Assembly (NCBI RefSeq): GCF_011764545.1
Contig: NZ_AP022870.1
Coordinates: forward strand, 7,508,001-7,572,000
Length of the DNA stretch: 64,000 bases
Direction of reading: 5' to 3'
Source of the DNA: Phytohabitans flavus
Lineage (GTDB): Bacteria > Actinomycetota > Actinomycetes > Mycobacteriales > Micromonosporaceae
In this document: positions 35,965-45,331 of the stretch, in pieces
Numbering within the stretch: position 1 is the first letter of the stretch
Layout of the letters: each line of letters opens with the position of its first letter
Notes under the pieces: generated by a model
Seen by the model: only the letters and a program-made list of their open reading frames with translations
Databases searched by the model: none
Told to the model about the DNA's origin: nothing
Made by a program: the position numbers and the translations under genes

Positions 35965-36480
35965 ATGGCAGGAGACACCATCATCACGGTCATCGGTAAC
36001 CTGACCGATGACCCCGAGTTGCGCTTCACCCCGTCGGGCGCGGCGGTCGCCAAGTTCCGGGTCGCTTCGACGCCCCGGGTCATGGACCGTCAGTCCGGCG
36101 AGTGGAAGGACGGCGAGCCGCTCTTCCTTTCCTGCTCCGTGTGGCGGCAGGCGGCGGAGAATGTCGCCGAGTCGCTGCAGCGGGGAGCCCGCGTGATCGT
36201 CTCGGGCCGGCTGCGCCAGCGGTCGTATGAGACCCGTGAGGGTGAGAAGCGCACCGTCTACGAGCTGGAGGTCGACGAGATCGGCCCGTCGCTGCGCTAC
36301 GCCACGGCGAAGGTGCAGAAGATGGCGCGCTCCGGCGGTAGCGGCGGCTTCGGCTCCGGTGGTGGCGGTGGCCAGGGCGGCGGAGGCAACTTCGACGACC
36401 CGTGGGCCACGGCGACTCCGGCACCCGCCGGCTCCGGTTCGGGCGGTGGCAGCAACTTCGACGACGAGCCCCCGTTCTAA
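35965..36480 (+). CDS. ssb: Single-stranded DNA-binding protein
   Basis: A 171-residue SSB with an OB fold (TIITVIGNLTDDPELRFTPSG; FLSCSVWRQAAENVAESL), then a Gly-rich linker and the acidic tip DDEPPF used to recruit replication and repair partners. ATG 35965 follows GAGGAG. The frame is open six codons upstream, but MAGDT is the family start. Position in the rpsF-ssb-rpsR operon is typical. Confidence 0.97.
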   Translation: MAGDTIITVIGNLTDDPELRFTPSGAAVAKFRVASTPRVMDRQSGEWKDGEPLFLSCSVWRQAAENVAESLQRGARVIVSGRLRQRSYETREGEKRTVYELEVDEIGPSLRYATAKVQKMARSGGSGGFGSGGGGGQGGGGNFDDPWATATPAPAGSGSGGGSNFDDEPPF

Positions 36481-36527
36481 TGCCGGGTCCCAGGAGGAGC
36501 GGCACAGGATCATCAGGAGCAAGAGGA

Positions 36528-36767
36528 ATGGCTAAGGCTGCGGCACTTCGCAAGCCGAAGAAGAAGGTGAACCCTCTCGACAAGGAGGGCATCACCTACA
36601 TCGATTACAAGGACACCGCGCTGCTGCGCAAGTTCATCTCCGACCGTGGCAAGATCCGCGCTCGGCGGGTGACCGGGGTGACGTCCCAGCAGCAGCGGCA
36701 GATCGCCCGTGCGGTCAAGAACGCGCGTGAGATGGCGCTCCTGCCGTACACCACGACGGCACGCTGA
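36528..36767 (+). CDS. rpsR: 30S ribosomal protein S18
   Basis: A 79-residue protein: MAKAAALRKPKKKVNPL, then ITYIDYKDTALLRKFISDRGKI and RQIARAVKNAREMALLPYT. There are no zinc-binding cysteines, so it is the zinc-independent type. ATG 36528 is preceded by AGGAGCAAGAGGA. It is the third gene of the rpsF operon. Confidence 0.97.
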   Translation: MAKAAALRKPKKKVNPLDKEGITYIDYKDTALLRKFISDRGKIRARRVTGVTSQQQRQIARAVKNAREMALLPYTTTAR

Positions 36768-36781
36768 GGGGAGGCACCACG

Positions 36782-37234
36782 ATGAAGATCATCCTGACTC
36801 AGGAGGTGTCCGGCCTCGGCGCCCCGGGCGACGTGGTGGAGGTCAAGGACGGCTACGGCCGTAACTACCTGCTCCCGCAGGGCTTCGCCATCACCTGGTC
36901 GAAGGGCGCGGAAAAGCAGGTCAGCGTGATCCGTCGGGCCCGTGAGGCCCGGGAGATCCGCGACCTGGGCCACGCCAACGAGATCAAGGCCCAGATCGAG
37001 GGCCTCTCGAAGGTCACGCTGTCGGCTCGCGCCGGCGACGGTGGCCGCCTCTTCGGCTCGGTCACCCCGGCCGAGGTCGTCGATGCCGTCCGCGCCGCGG
37101 GTGGCCCGGCCCTCGACCGGCGCCGGCTGGAGCTCCCCGGGCACATCAAGTCGCTCGGCGCCCACCCGGTCCGGGTCAAGCTGCACCCGGAGGTAACGGC
37201 CCGCTTCGACCTGACGGTGGTCAAGTCCAAGTAA
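36782..37234 (+). CDS. rplI: 50S ribosomal protein L9
   Basis: A 150-residue L9: MKIILTQEVSGLGAPGDVVEVKDGYGRNYLLP is the conserved N-domain, followed by the long connecting helix and the C-domain GDGGRLFGSVTPAEVVDAV. It starts 14 bases after rpsR and ends the operon; a hairpin follows 13 bases later. Confidence 0.97.
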   Translation: MKIILTQEVSGLGAPGDVVEVKDGYGRNYLLPQGFAITWSKGAEKQVSVIRRAREAREIRDLGHANEIKAQIEGLSKVTLSARAGDGGRLFGSVTPAEVVDAVRAAGGPALDRRRLELPGHIKSLGAHPVRVKLHPEVTARFDLTVVKSK

Positions 37235-37247
37235 GGCAAGCACGGCA

Positions 37248-37272
37248 AACGGGGCGCTTCGGCGCCCCCGTT
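37248..37272 (+). terminator. Terminator after rplI
   Basis: AACGGGGCGC, loop TTCG, GCGCCCCCGTT: a 10-bp stem with one bulged C and a stable tetraloop, followed by CTG. Confidence 0.78.
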
Positions 37273-37525
37273 CTGCGTCTGCGGGTTGCGGCCCCGCTTC
37301 GAGCCGCTATCGGGGCTGGCGGGCCTTGGGCCTGTTCCAAATCCTTGCCGGATTGCGCCGGGCCCAAGCGGCGTCGGTCGTAAGGCCGCATACAACGGGC
37401 CGTGGAATGGTGCGGCCAGCGCCGTGTGTCCATCACTGAGCCTGATGGTTCGCTCGCAAGCTCGCTCGCGACCTTGCGCCCGCCACCACCAGGCGGCGCC
37501 CTCGGCAAACCTTGTGAAACAGGCC

Positions 37526-39377
37526 CTAGCCGCCGAGCGGTTGGCCGCTGATCGCCGACAGCAGCACAGTGGACAGACCACCGCCAACGACGGCCGCGGC
37601 CAGGCCCACGCTGACCGAGCGCCACGTATTGCTGACCCAGCGCAGTAGGACCGCCACGATCAGGCTGACCGCGAGTGCCGCGCCGAAGCGGGTGAGGCCG
37701 CCGGAAAGCGCGCCCAGAACCTGGGACTTCTCGCCCTGGAAGAGCGTGTAGACGGTGAAGAAGAGCAGCGGCACCGCATACCAGGCGAGCGTGGCGACGA
37801 CGGCTCCGAAGACGCCACCGGGCGCGCGGCTGTACGAGTCTTCCAGATCGTCAGGGTTTGTCACCCGACGGACGGCCGCGCCAAGACCGCGCTCGCGGCC
37901 GGCGCCGGCGGCCGAGGAGCGCCAGCCAGCTGCGGAAGCCGCCGCGCGGCCGGAAGCCGGGGCCGCCGCACGCTCGCTGCCGGCGACCGGCGCCGGAGCG
38001 CGCCAGTCGGCGGCGGGAGCTGCCGCGCGGCTGGGTGCCTCGGCGATCCCGCGCTCAACGCCGGGAGCTGCCCTGCGCTCACCAGGTGCGGCGGCGGGAG
38101 CGCGCCAGTCGGTCGCGGGCGCCTCCGCTCGGGCGCGTGGGGCGGCCGCCGAGCGATACGTGGTCGGGCTGTCGTCGCCGGAAGTCGCCGGTGCGTTTCC
38201 GGCACCTCGCCGGTCGTCGCCACGGTACGTCGACGGCGGGTCCTGCGGGGCCACCCAGTCGCCGCCGCCATAGGTCACCGTGCGGTCGGCTCCCCGCAGG
38301 TCGTCCGCCGGCAGGGTGGTGGAGGTGCCGCGGGTGGCCGATCGGTCGTCGGGCTCGTCCGGGAACGCCACCGCGGGCGAACGCGGGGCCGACGACGGGA
38401 TGCCCACCCACCGAGGGTCGTCTTCGGAGAGGCGGGGGTCGGACTGCTGGCCGCGCGTGTCCGACGGGCGGACCGGCGGCTCCTCGCTCCGGCTCGTCTC
38501 GGCACGACCGGACCAATCGGACGTGCCGGTCAGCCCAGAGACCGGTGCGCTGCTCGACCAGCTGCCGGAGGGCTCCTCCGTGCGGTCGCCCTCGGAACGG
38601 GTGCCCGGCCACCGGGCCTCGGTCTGGTCTTGCCAGGAACGGCGCCTGCGTCCGGTGACGGACGTGTCCTGCCCGACCGCCCAGTCCGGCCGCCGGGGCG
38701 GGACGACTGGCTGTCGCCGGCCTGATCACCCCGAGGCGGAACCCACTCGGTGGTGTCGGTGAAGCTGTCGCGCGGGGGCGGGACGGCGGAACGGCGACCG
38801 TAGCCGCTGGGCTCCTCAGGCAGCTCGCGCCGGTCCGGCGCGGCCCGGCGGCGGCCACCGCCCGGCTCGCCACGGCGTGCGCTGTCCGAACGGGACGGTG
38901 TGATCGGCTCGCCAGTGTCGCGGTGCCACTCGCCGGTGAAGTCGCCGCGGGTCCACTCGCCCGTATACGCCTCGCGGGTCCACTCGCTGGTGCTCGCCGA
39001 ACCGACCCACCCGCTCGTCGGCGCCGACGACGGGGTCCAGCCGCTCGTGGGCGCGACCTCGGGGACCAGCCGCTCGAATGGCGGGCGCCACGGTCGTCCG
39101 GCTCCTCGTACCGACTGAAGGTGCCGGTGCTGTCCTCGTCGCCCTGCTGCCACCGGGTACGGGCGCTGCGCCGCCCATACGGCCGGTCGTCGGCCACGGC
39201 GTCTTCCTGCTGGCGGCGGCGGCCCCGGTAGATGCTGCCGCCTTCACGTTGGGTGCCGCTCGAGCGCTCCAGGCCGTAGATCTCGCCGGTGTGGTCCCAA
39301 TTCTGAGGGCGCGCGCCATCGGCGGACCGGCGCTCGCGCGGGCCGCGAGAGTCGTACCCCGAGTCCCGGTAGTCCAC
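37526..39377 (-). CDS. Disordered N-terminus plus C-terminal membrane domain, unknown function; two apparent frameshifts
   Basis: Three frames form one continuous product of about 617 residues. The first part (VDYRDSGYDSRGPRERR to RYEEPDDRGA) shifts near 39083-39090 into a repetitive TSGW/TGEW-type section (SASTSEWTREAYTGEWTRGD). It shifts again near 38690-38725 into PSGSWSSSAPVSG ... DDPRWVGIPSS and on to a C-terminal membrane domain with about four helices (FGAVVATLAWYAVPLLFFTV; AALAVSLIVAVLLRW). Both shifts are repaired by one added base. GTG 39377 follows GGGAAAGG. Conserved position between rplI and dnaB in related actinobacteria supports a real gene. No family was recognised. Confidence 0.7.
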
Positions 39378-39755
39378 GTCACCTTTCCCGATGTCTACGG
39401 ACCGTCCTGATGTCTTCGGACCGCCACCTGGCCCTTGAGGCACATCTGTCGATGGTGATGATATGCCCTGAACAGGGTCTCGGCCGACCCGGAAATCTTC
39501 CTCCACACCTTGGGACCGAGTCCGCCCACGTCACACCCTACCCGGCCGGAAATCCCCAGTGGTTATACACAGCCTGTGCACAGGGCTGCACACACCCTGT
39601 CGGGTGACTGTCCACAGGTTGTCCCAAGGCTCGTCCACCGGCGTATTTGAGGTGCTGACCAGCGATTCCATATGGTGTCCGCTCGGCCTCTGTGCGAACT
39701 GTCGTACCCGTGCGGTTCGCTTGTCCGGAAGTCGATCACTGGGGGAGGGGAGCGG
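39378..39755. other. Divergent promoter region before dnaB with DnaA-box-like sequences
   Basis: This 378-base region separates the disordered membrane protein gene (minus) from dnaB (plus). TTATACACA (39563-39571), CTGTGCACA (39574-39582) and CTGTCCACA (39608-39616), each one or two changes from a DnaA box, lie about 140-190 bases before dnaB. No small gene or terminator was seen. Confidence 0.5.
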
Positions 39756-42693
39756 GTGTCGATCACCGACGACGTGCGGCCGGCCGGCCGCGCACCTGCC
39801 GATCCCCCGCCACCAGGTGGACCCGGTGGATTCGACGGGCAGTTCGACAAGACGCCGCCGCAGGATGTGGCCGCGGAGCAGTGCGTGCTCGGCGGCATGC
39901 TGCTGTCCAAGGACGCGATCGCCGACGTCGTGGAGATCCTCAAGCCCGGCGACTTCTACCGGCCGGTGCACGCGACGATCTTCGACGCGGTCCTGGACCT
40001 GTATGGGCGGGGCGAGCCGGCCGACCCCATCACGGTCGCCGCCGCACTCGCCGACACCGGTGACCTCGGCCGCGTCGGCGGCGCACCCTACCTGCACACG
40101 CTGATCGCGAGCGTGCCGACCGCGGCCAACGCGTCCTACTACGCGCGCATCGTCGGCGAGCGCGCGGTGCTGCGCCGCCTTGTCGAGGCCGGTACCCGGA
40201 TCGTCCAGCTGGGCTACGGCGCCGCCTCCGGCGCGGGCCGCGACGTCGACGACGTGGTCGACCTGGCCCAGCAGGCTGTTTATGACGTGACGGAGCGGCG
40301 GGTCAGCGAAGACTTCGCGGTGCTGGCCGACATGCTCCAGCCCACGCTGGACGAGATCGAGGCGGTGGGCTCCCAGGGCGGCGTGATGACCGGCGTGCCG
40401 ACCGGCTTCACAGATCTCGACCGCCTGCTCAACGGCCTGCACGCCGGCCAGCTGGTGATCGTGGCAGGTAGGCCGGGTCTGGGAAAGGCACTCGCCACCG
40501 ACACACCGATACCCACCCCGTCCGGCTGGACCACGATGGGTGAGGTCCAGCGTGGTGACCAGGTGCTCGGCGCGGACGGGAAACCGACGACGGTTGTGCA
40601 TGCCTTCGACGTCATGCGGGATCGTCCCTGCTTCGAGGTGGAGTTCTCTGACGGGTCGACGATCATCGCGGACGCCGATCATCTGTGGAGGACGACGACG
40701 CGGGCGAGTCGCCGGCAGCAGGCTGAGCAGAAGCGCACACACCAATGGCCGGAAGGCGCCCGCAAGGTCGTGGCCCAGGCCCATCGGGCTGCGCTGGCCG
40801 GTCCGGACACCCTCGTCACCTTCGGCGAGGCCGTTGGTCTCGTCGGCAAGGAATTTCGCCATGTCCTCCACCTGGCGGGCGCCGACGTCGGCTTCGCCGG
40901 CCGGGTGACCCGTGAGTACCGGCGCGCGGGCAAGCCTTGGACGCGTGAAATCCAGGCGTACTCCTGGGTGGAGATTCTTTCGGCCCTATCCCGGCGTGTC
41001 GACCGGCTAAGAAATGCCGAGACGCGCGGCACGCATCCCGACGTGGTTACCACCGCGGAGATAGCGGCGACTCTCCGGCATCCAGCCGACGGTCGACACA
41101 ACCACGCCGTGGAGAACTCCGCGCCGCTTTCACTACCTCATCGCCACGACCTTCCGGTAGCGCCGTACACACTGGGCGTCTGGCTCGGCGACGGGCATGC
41201 CGACGCCGCTCGCTTTACGAGCGCGGACCCAGAGATGGCCGCGTACATCGAGGCTGACGGCTTTCAGGTCCGGCCTGGTGTGGGCCTGACCTACACGATC
41301 TCCGTCCCGGCCCTCGCGCCGGTGCCCGCTCGCGACTGCGTCGTCTGCGGTACGCGGTTTACGCCTCGTGGGCCGAGCGTTTACACCTGTGGTCGATCCT
41401 GCGGAGGTAAGGCCAGGGCCGCGTTGATCCGCTCAAGCGAGAAGGTTGTGCGTCGTGCGGGCGCACGACCGATGATTCGTGGAACGGTAGCCGTCGGTGT
41501 GCGGCCTGCCACAGGCGGTACGGATCGTTCGTCGGTTACCTGCGGGCTGCCGGCGTGCTCGGGGCAAGCACATCCCCGCCAGCTACCTTCGTGCCTCCGA
41601 AGCCCAACGCCGGGCGCTGCTCGCGGGCTTGCTCGATACGGATGGCACCGTGGCGCCAGCGGGCAACGTCCAGTACACCTCGACCTCTCGCAAGCTCGCC
41701 GAGGGTGTCTTCGAGTTGGTCGTGTCGCTCGGATATCGCTGCACGATCAACAAGAAGCGTGTCAACGGCCGCCAGGACGACACGTCGATCGCGTACACGC
41801 TGAACTTCAGCACTGCCGACGAGGTCTTCCGGCTGGAACGCAAGCGCCGGGCACATCAGGAGCGGCGTCGGGCTACGAGTACCGTTCGGTCCGGATCCCG
41901 TTACATCGTCGCTGTAAGGCCAGTGCCCAGCGTCCCAGTGCGGTGCATCACTGTGGACAATGCCGACCACATGTACCTGGCCGGGCGCTCCATGATCCCG
42001 ACGCACAACTCCACCGCATCGATGGACTTCGCCCGTAATGCGGCCATCCGGCACAACTGTGCCAGCGCGATCTTTTCGCTGGAAATGAGCAAGGTCGAGA
42101 TCGTCATGCGTCTGCTCTCGGCCGAGGCGCGGGTGCCGCTGCATGTGCTTCGCTCCGGCCAGCTGTCCGATGACGACTGGACCAAGCTGGCGCGCCGCAT
42201 GGGCGAGATCAGCGAGGCCCCGCTGTTCGTCGACGACACGCCCAGCATGAATCTGATGGAGATCCGGGCAAAGGCGCGCCGACTCAAACAGCGCCACGAC
42301 CTCAAGCTGATCGTTGTCGACTACCTCCAGCTGATGACCTCGCCCAAGCGCACCGAGAGCCGCCAGCAGGAGGTCGCCGAGCTGTCGCGTGGCCTCAAGC
42401 TGCTGGCCAAAGAGGTCGAGTGCCCGGTAATCGCGGTGAGTCAGCTCAACCGCGGTCCCGAGCAGCGCACCGACAAGCGCCCCCAGCTTTCCGATCTGCG
42501 CGAATCCGGATCGATCGAACAGGATGCCGACGTTGTCATCCTGCTCCATCGCGACGACTACTACGACAAGGAGTCGCCGCGGGCCGGGGAGGCGGACTTC
42601 ATCGTCGCTAAGCACCGTAACGGGCCCACCGATACCGTCACGGTCGCGGCACAGCTCCATCTATCCCGCTTCGTCGACATGGCCATCGTCTGA
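39756..42693 (+). CDS. dnaB: Replicative DNA helicase DnaB, precursor with P-loop intein; two apparent frameshifts inside the intein
   Basis: Hexameric 5'-3' replicative helicase. The N-extein (residues 1-244) has TPPQDVAAEQCVLGGMLL, then GVPTGFTDLDRLLNGL and the start of Walker A, GRPGLGK. The C-extein resumes with STASMDFARNAAIRHN, so splicing restores GRPGLGKST. The RecA-like core follows with FSLEMS, LIVVDYLQLM, ELSRGLKLLAKE and SDLRESGSIEQDAD. GTG 39756 is preceded by GGGGGAGGGG. The exteins themselves are uninterrupted; both frameshifts lie in the intein endonuclease. The enzyme cannot bind ATP normally until the intein is removed, because the intein separates the P-loop Lys and Ser. 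Confidence 0.95.
40488..42009 (+). mobile_element. Class-3-type (WCT, Ala1) intein with LAGLIDADG homing endonuclease in DnaB
   Basis: The intein lies between Lys and Ser of the DnaB P-loop. It starts with Ala (ALATDTPIPTPSGW) and ends THN before Ser+1. Block B reads ADADHLW (Trp two after His), block F reads VRCITVDNADHMYL (Cys where most have Asp), and block G has Thr before HN. These are the Trp, Cys and Thr of class 3 inteins, which splice without a nucleophile at position 1. The endonuclease has GVWLGDG and AGLLDTDG, plus two zinc-ribbon-like Cys sets (CVVCG...CGRSC; CASCG...CAACH in the repaired frame). Single-base additions near 41444 and 41566 make it continuous, about 508 residues. 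Confidence 0.9.
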
Positions 42694-42770
42694 GGCCGCG
42701 CCGCGCTGCCGCGCGAGACGCCAGGGCCATCGTCTGAGGTCGCACCGTGCTGCGCCGAGAGTCGCCAGGG
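42681..42770. repeat. Imperfect tandem duplication of the dnaB 3' end
   Basis: The 44-base segment covering the last dnaB codons and stop (GGCCATCGTCTGAGG onward) is repeated with several changes from 42725. A more diverged third copy seems to start near 42811 (ATGGCGATCGCCTGACGCGG). It probably arose by local duplication and decay; no coding role. Confidence 0.7.
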
Positions 42771-42931
42771 CGGCCGGCTGGGGCCGCCCGCGCTGCGGCG
42801 GAAGCCGCTATGGCGATCGCCTGACGCGGCCAGGCGACGTCTCGGCGCGATGAGCCGGCAATCGGAAGGGCCGCAGCCGGTCCGGCAGCGCAAGAAACAA
42901 CGCCGCCGCCGGACCGGACCGCTACCGGGGC

Positions 42932-43315
42932 TCAGTCGAAGAGCTCGCCCAGGAAGCCGCGGTGCTTCTTGCGGTGGTGGTGTCCGTGGTAGCCGTAGTG
43001 GTGCCCGCCGCCGTAAGCCGGTGCGGGCGCGTGCGTGGGTGCGGGGTAGCCGTGGGCCGGCGGCGGAGGCGGAGGCGGCGGCGCGTACCCACCACCGGGT
43101 GGCGGCGGGGGCGGCGGCGCGTAGCCAGGGGCCGCGGCCGGTGGTCGCTGGGCCGGAGGGGCACCTTGCTGCTGGTTCCAGCTGGCCTCGGCCTCGAAGA
43201 GCTTCTCCAGCTCACCGCGGTCGAGGAAGATTCCGCGGCACTCGGTGCACTGGTCAACGGTGACGCCACTGCGTTCGTACGTGCGCATCTCGCCACGGCA
43301 TTTCGGACAGGTCAT
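42932..43315 (-). CDS. TFIIB-type zinc-finger protein with Pro/Gly/His-rich tail
   Basis: A 127-residue protein with a zf-TFIIB domain: MTCPKCRGEMRTYERSGV then VDQCTECRGIFLDRGELEKL. Two CxxC pairs bind zinc, and the C-terminal RGIFLDRGELE is typical. The tail is Pro-rich (PPPPPPPGGGYAPPPPP) and His-rich (GGGHHYGYHGHHHRKKH), ending GFLGELFD. Start ATG 43315 has AAGGA five bases upstream, better than the ATG two codons earlier. Proteins of this kind are common but uncharacterised; metal storage or protein interaction through the His tail is conceivable. Confidence 0.85.
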   Translation of the reverse strand: MTCPKCRGEMRTYERSGVTVDQCTECRGIFLDRGELEKLFEAEASWNQQQGAPPAQRPPAAAPGYAPPPPPPPGGGYAPPPPPPPPAHGYPAPTHAPAPAYGGGHHYGYHGHHHRKKHRGFLGELFD

Positions 43316-43422
43316 CTGCATCCTTCGACGGTACCGGGTGGAATCGCTCACCGCCCTGAGGCGCGGTCCGGCGAACCGGCACGCGCGAGCGCGAGTCAGG
43401 AACAGCGAGTCAGGAACGGGTG

Positions 43423-43761
43423 CTAGAAAAGGCGGCCCAGGCCGACGCCCGCCACAGCCGCCGCGATGCCCGCGCACAACGTCACCGCCACGTAGAGCAC
43501 GGCAACGGCCCGCGACCTCGACGCATTCAGCTGGACGGCCTCCAGTGCGAACGTCGAGTACGTCGTCAGGGCCCCGCAGAACCCCACCCCGACCAGCGTG
43601 CCCACCCACCCGGGCAGCTGGCTGCCGAGCCCGGCGAGGAGGCCGAGCAGGGCGGAGCCGCCCACGTTCACCCAGATCGTGGACCACGGGAGCACCAGGC
43701 GGGCCAGGTAGCGCGCCGCCGCGCCGACCGCGCCGCCGGCCAGGACGAGTACCAACGTCAC
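43423..43761 (-). CDS. crcB: Fluoride ion channel CrcB/Fluc, subunit 1
   Basis: A 112-residue protein with four membrane helices: GGAVGAAARYLARL, TIWVNVGGSALLGLLAGLG, GFCGALTTYSTFALEAV and a C-terminal helix. Asn in the second helix and the TTYSTF segment are Fluc hallmarks. The GTG start overlaps the stop of the second crcB gene as GTGA. Actinobacteria often encode paired, antiparallel Fluc subunits, as here. It is the last gene of a four-gene overlapping operon. Confidence 0.92.
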   Translation of the reverse strand: MTLVLVLAGGAVGAAARYLARLVLPWSTIWVNVGGSALLGLLAGLGSQLPGWVGTLVGVGFCGALTTYSTFALEAVQLNASRSRAVAVLYVAVTLCAGIAAAVAGVGLGRLF

Positions 43762-44138
43762 TCGGGCCTCCCCAGTGGACGGAGGCCAAGCCACACCGCG
43801 GCGAGGGCGGCGACAAGCGTTCCGGCCACATAGGCCGCTGCCGCGAGCGGGCGGCCAGCGTCGGCGAGGGTCCAGGTGTCCACCGCGTACGTGGAGAAGG
43901 TCGTGAAGCCGCTGAGCACTCCCGTGCCCAGGAACGGCAATGCCAGCCGGTGTTCCGGTGCCAGCCGGGCCAGCACGCCGATCGCGAGGCAACCCACCAC
44001 GTTGATGACGAGCGTGGCCCACGGGAAACCGCCGGTCTCGTGCGGCCACGCCACGCCGATGCCGTACCGCGCGGCAGCGCCAAGCGACCCGCCGGCGGCC
44101 ACCACGGCGAGCACGTCCCAGGAGAAGCGGCGGCTCAT
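43758..44138 (-). CDS. crcB: Fluoride ion channel CrcB/Fluc, subunit 2
   Basis: A 126-residue partner of subunit 1: GGSLGAAARYGIGVAW, TLVINVVGCLAIGVLA, GVLSGFTTFSTYAVDTW and a fourth helix. ATG 44138 overlaps the stop of the upstream glycosyltransferase gene as ATGA. No fluoride-riboswitch consensus was recognised upstream of the operon. Confidence 0.92.
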   Translation of the reverse strand: MSRRFSWDVLAVVAAGGSLGAAARYGIGVAWPHETGGFPWATLVINVVGCLAIGVLARLAPEHRLALPFLGTGVLSGFTTFSTYAVDTWTLADAGRPLAAAAYVAGTLVAALAAVWLGLRPLGRPE

Positions 44139-45331
44139 GCCGGGCTGCGCAGCGCGGGTACCCACGCCAGGAACGCGACTGGGTAGAGCAGGTACCCGAA
44201 TCGGGTCGAGGGCATGAGGAGGATCGCGGCCAGCAGCCCGTACCCGCAGACAGCAGAAGCCGCGGCGGCCGTGCGCGGCGGGCGGCGGGCGAGCCAGACG
44301 GCGATGGCCACCGCCGCGGCGGCGAGCAGCGCGCCCGCGATGATCCGGCCGCCGGGGAGGTTGTCCGCGATCAGATAGCCGGGGAACGGGGACTGCGCCG
44401 GGCTCGTCACCACGCCCTCGCCCAGCGGAAAGCGGATCACGTTGTCGACGAACGCGGTCGCGTCGACAAGCACCGCGGGCAGCAGCGCCGCCGCGGGCAG
44501 GCCGATCGCGCCGGCGGCGAGCCGCGCGGCCTGGCCTCGCCCGGCGGTGAGCGCGTGGACCAGCAAGACGGCCGCGACCGGCCAGGCGAAGAGCTTGAGC
44601 GCGGCGGCCAGTCCCACCGCGATCCCCGCCGCGCCGTAACGGCGCGCGGCACACAGGGCCAGAGCCAGCAGACACAGCGCGAGTACGGGTACGTCGTCTC
44701 CGCCCGTCGCCATCGTGAGCGGCACGAGGGGGATGACGGTACCGATCTGGAGCGCCCGCAGCAGCGTGGGTCCCCACCTCAGCTGCCGGATCGCGAGCCC
44801 CAGCGCGGCGATCGTGACCAGCGCGAACCAGATCCGCGCGTCCGTCCACCAGGCTTCGCCGGCGATAGCGCGGGGCAGGCCGAAGAGGGCCATCCCCGGC
44901 TGGTACGGCAGGTAGCCGAGCAACTGCTCCCCGGGCGGGAGGGTGGCGATGGTGTCGCTGGAGAGGTACGGCGTGCCGTGGTCGAGCAGGCGTTCACCGC
45001 CGTGCTCGATGACGATCACTTCCTCCTGCGCCCGGTCGGTGCGCCCGTCCGCCCGCTGCACCGCCTGGATCACCATCGGCAGCAGTGCCACGGCGGCGAA
45101 CGCGAACGCGGCGACCAGCGCACGTTCGCGGGTACCCGATCGGCGTGTGACCAGCTGGACCACGACGGCGATGGCCGCGAGCGCGTAGCCGGCGGCGGCC
45201 ACCGCGCCCCAGGCGCGATGCGGCAGCAGCGTCGAAGTGGCTGCGGTTATCGCGGCGAATGCCCCGGATAGGCCGTAAAGAGCGAGGTCGGCCGTGAGCG
45301 TGCGGGTTTGGGTACCTTCCGGGACGTTCAC
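44135..45331 (-). CDS. Polytopic membrane protein, GT87/DUF2029-like glycosyltransferase
   Basis: A 398-residue protein with about 10 membrane segments. An outer loop after the third segment reads VIVIEHGGERLLDHGTPYL, and a later LGYLPYQPGMALFGLPRA matches GT87-like proteins, with ALKLFAWPVAAVLLVHAL in the core. GTG 45331 overlaps the stop of the GGDEF-EAL gene (GTGA), and its own stop overlaps the crcB start. Transfer from a polyprenyl-phosphate sugar is inferred; the acceptor is unknown. Confidence 0.75.
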   Translation of the reverse strand: MNVPEGTQTRTLTADLALYGLSGAFAAITAATSTLLPHRAWGAVAAAGYALAAIAVVVQLVTRRSGTRERALVAAFAFAAVALLPMVIQAVQRADGRTDRAQEEVIVIEHGGERLLDHGTPYLSSDTIATLPPGEQLLGYLPYQPGMALFGLPRAIAGEAWWTDARIWFALVTIAALGLAIRQLRWGPTLLRALQIGTVIPLVPLTMATGGDDVPVLALCLLALALCAARRYGAAGIAVGLAAALKLFAWPVAAVLLVHALTAGRGQAARLAAGAIGLPAAALLPAVLVDATAFVDNVIRFPLGEGVVTSPAQSPFPGYLIADNLPGGRIIAGALLAAAAVAIAVWLARRPPRTAAAASAVCGYGLLAAILLMPSTRFGYLLYPVAFLAWVPALRSPA

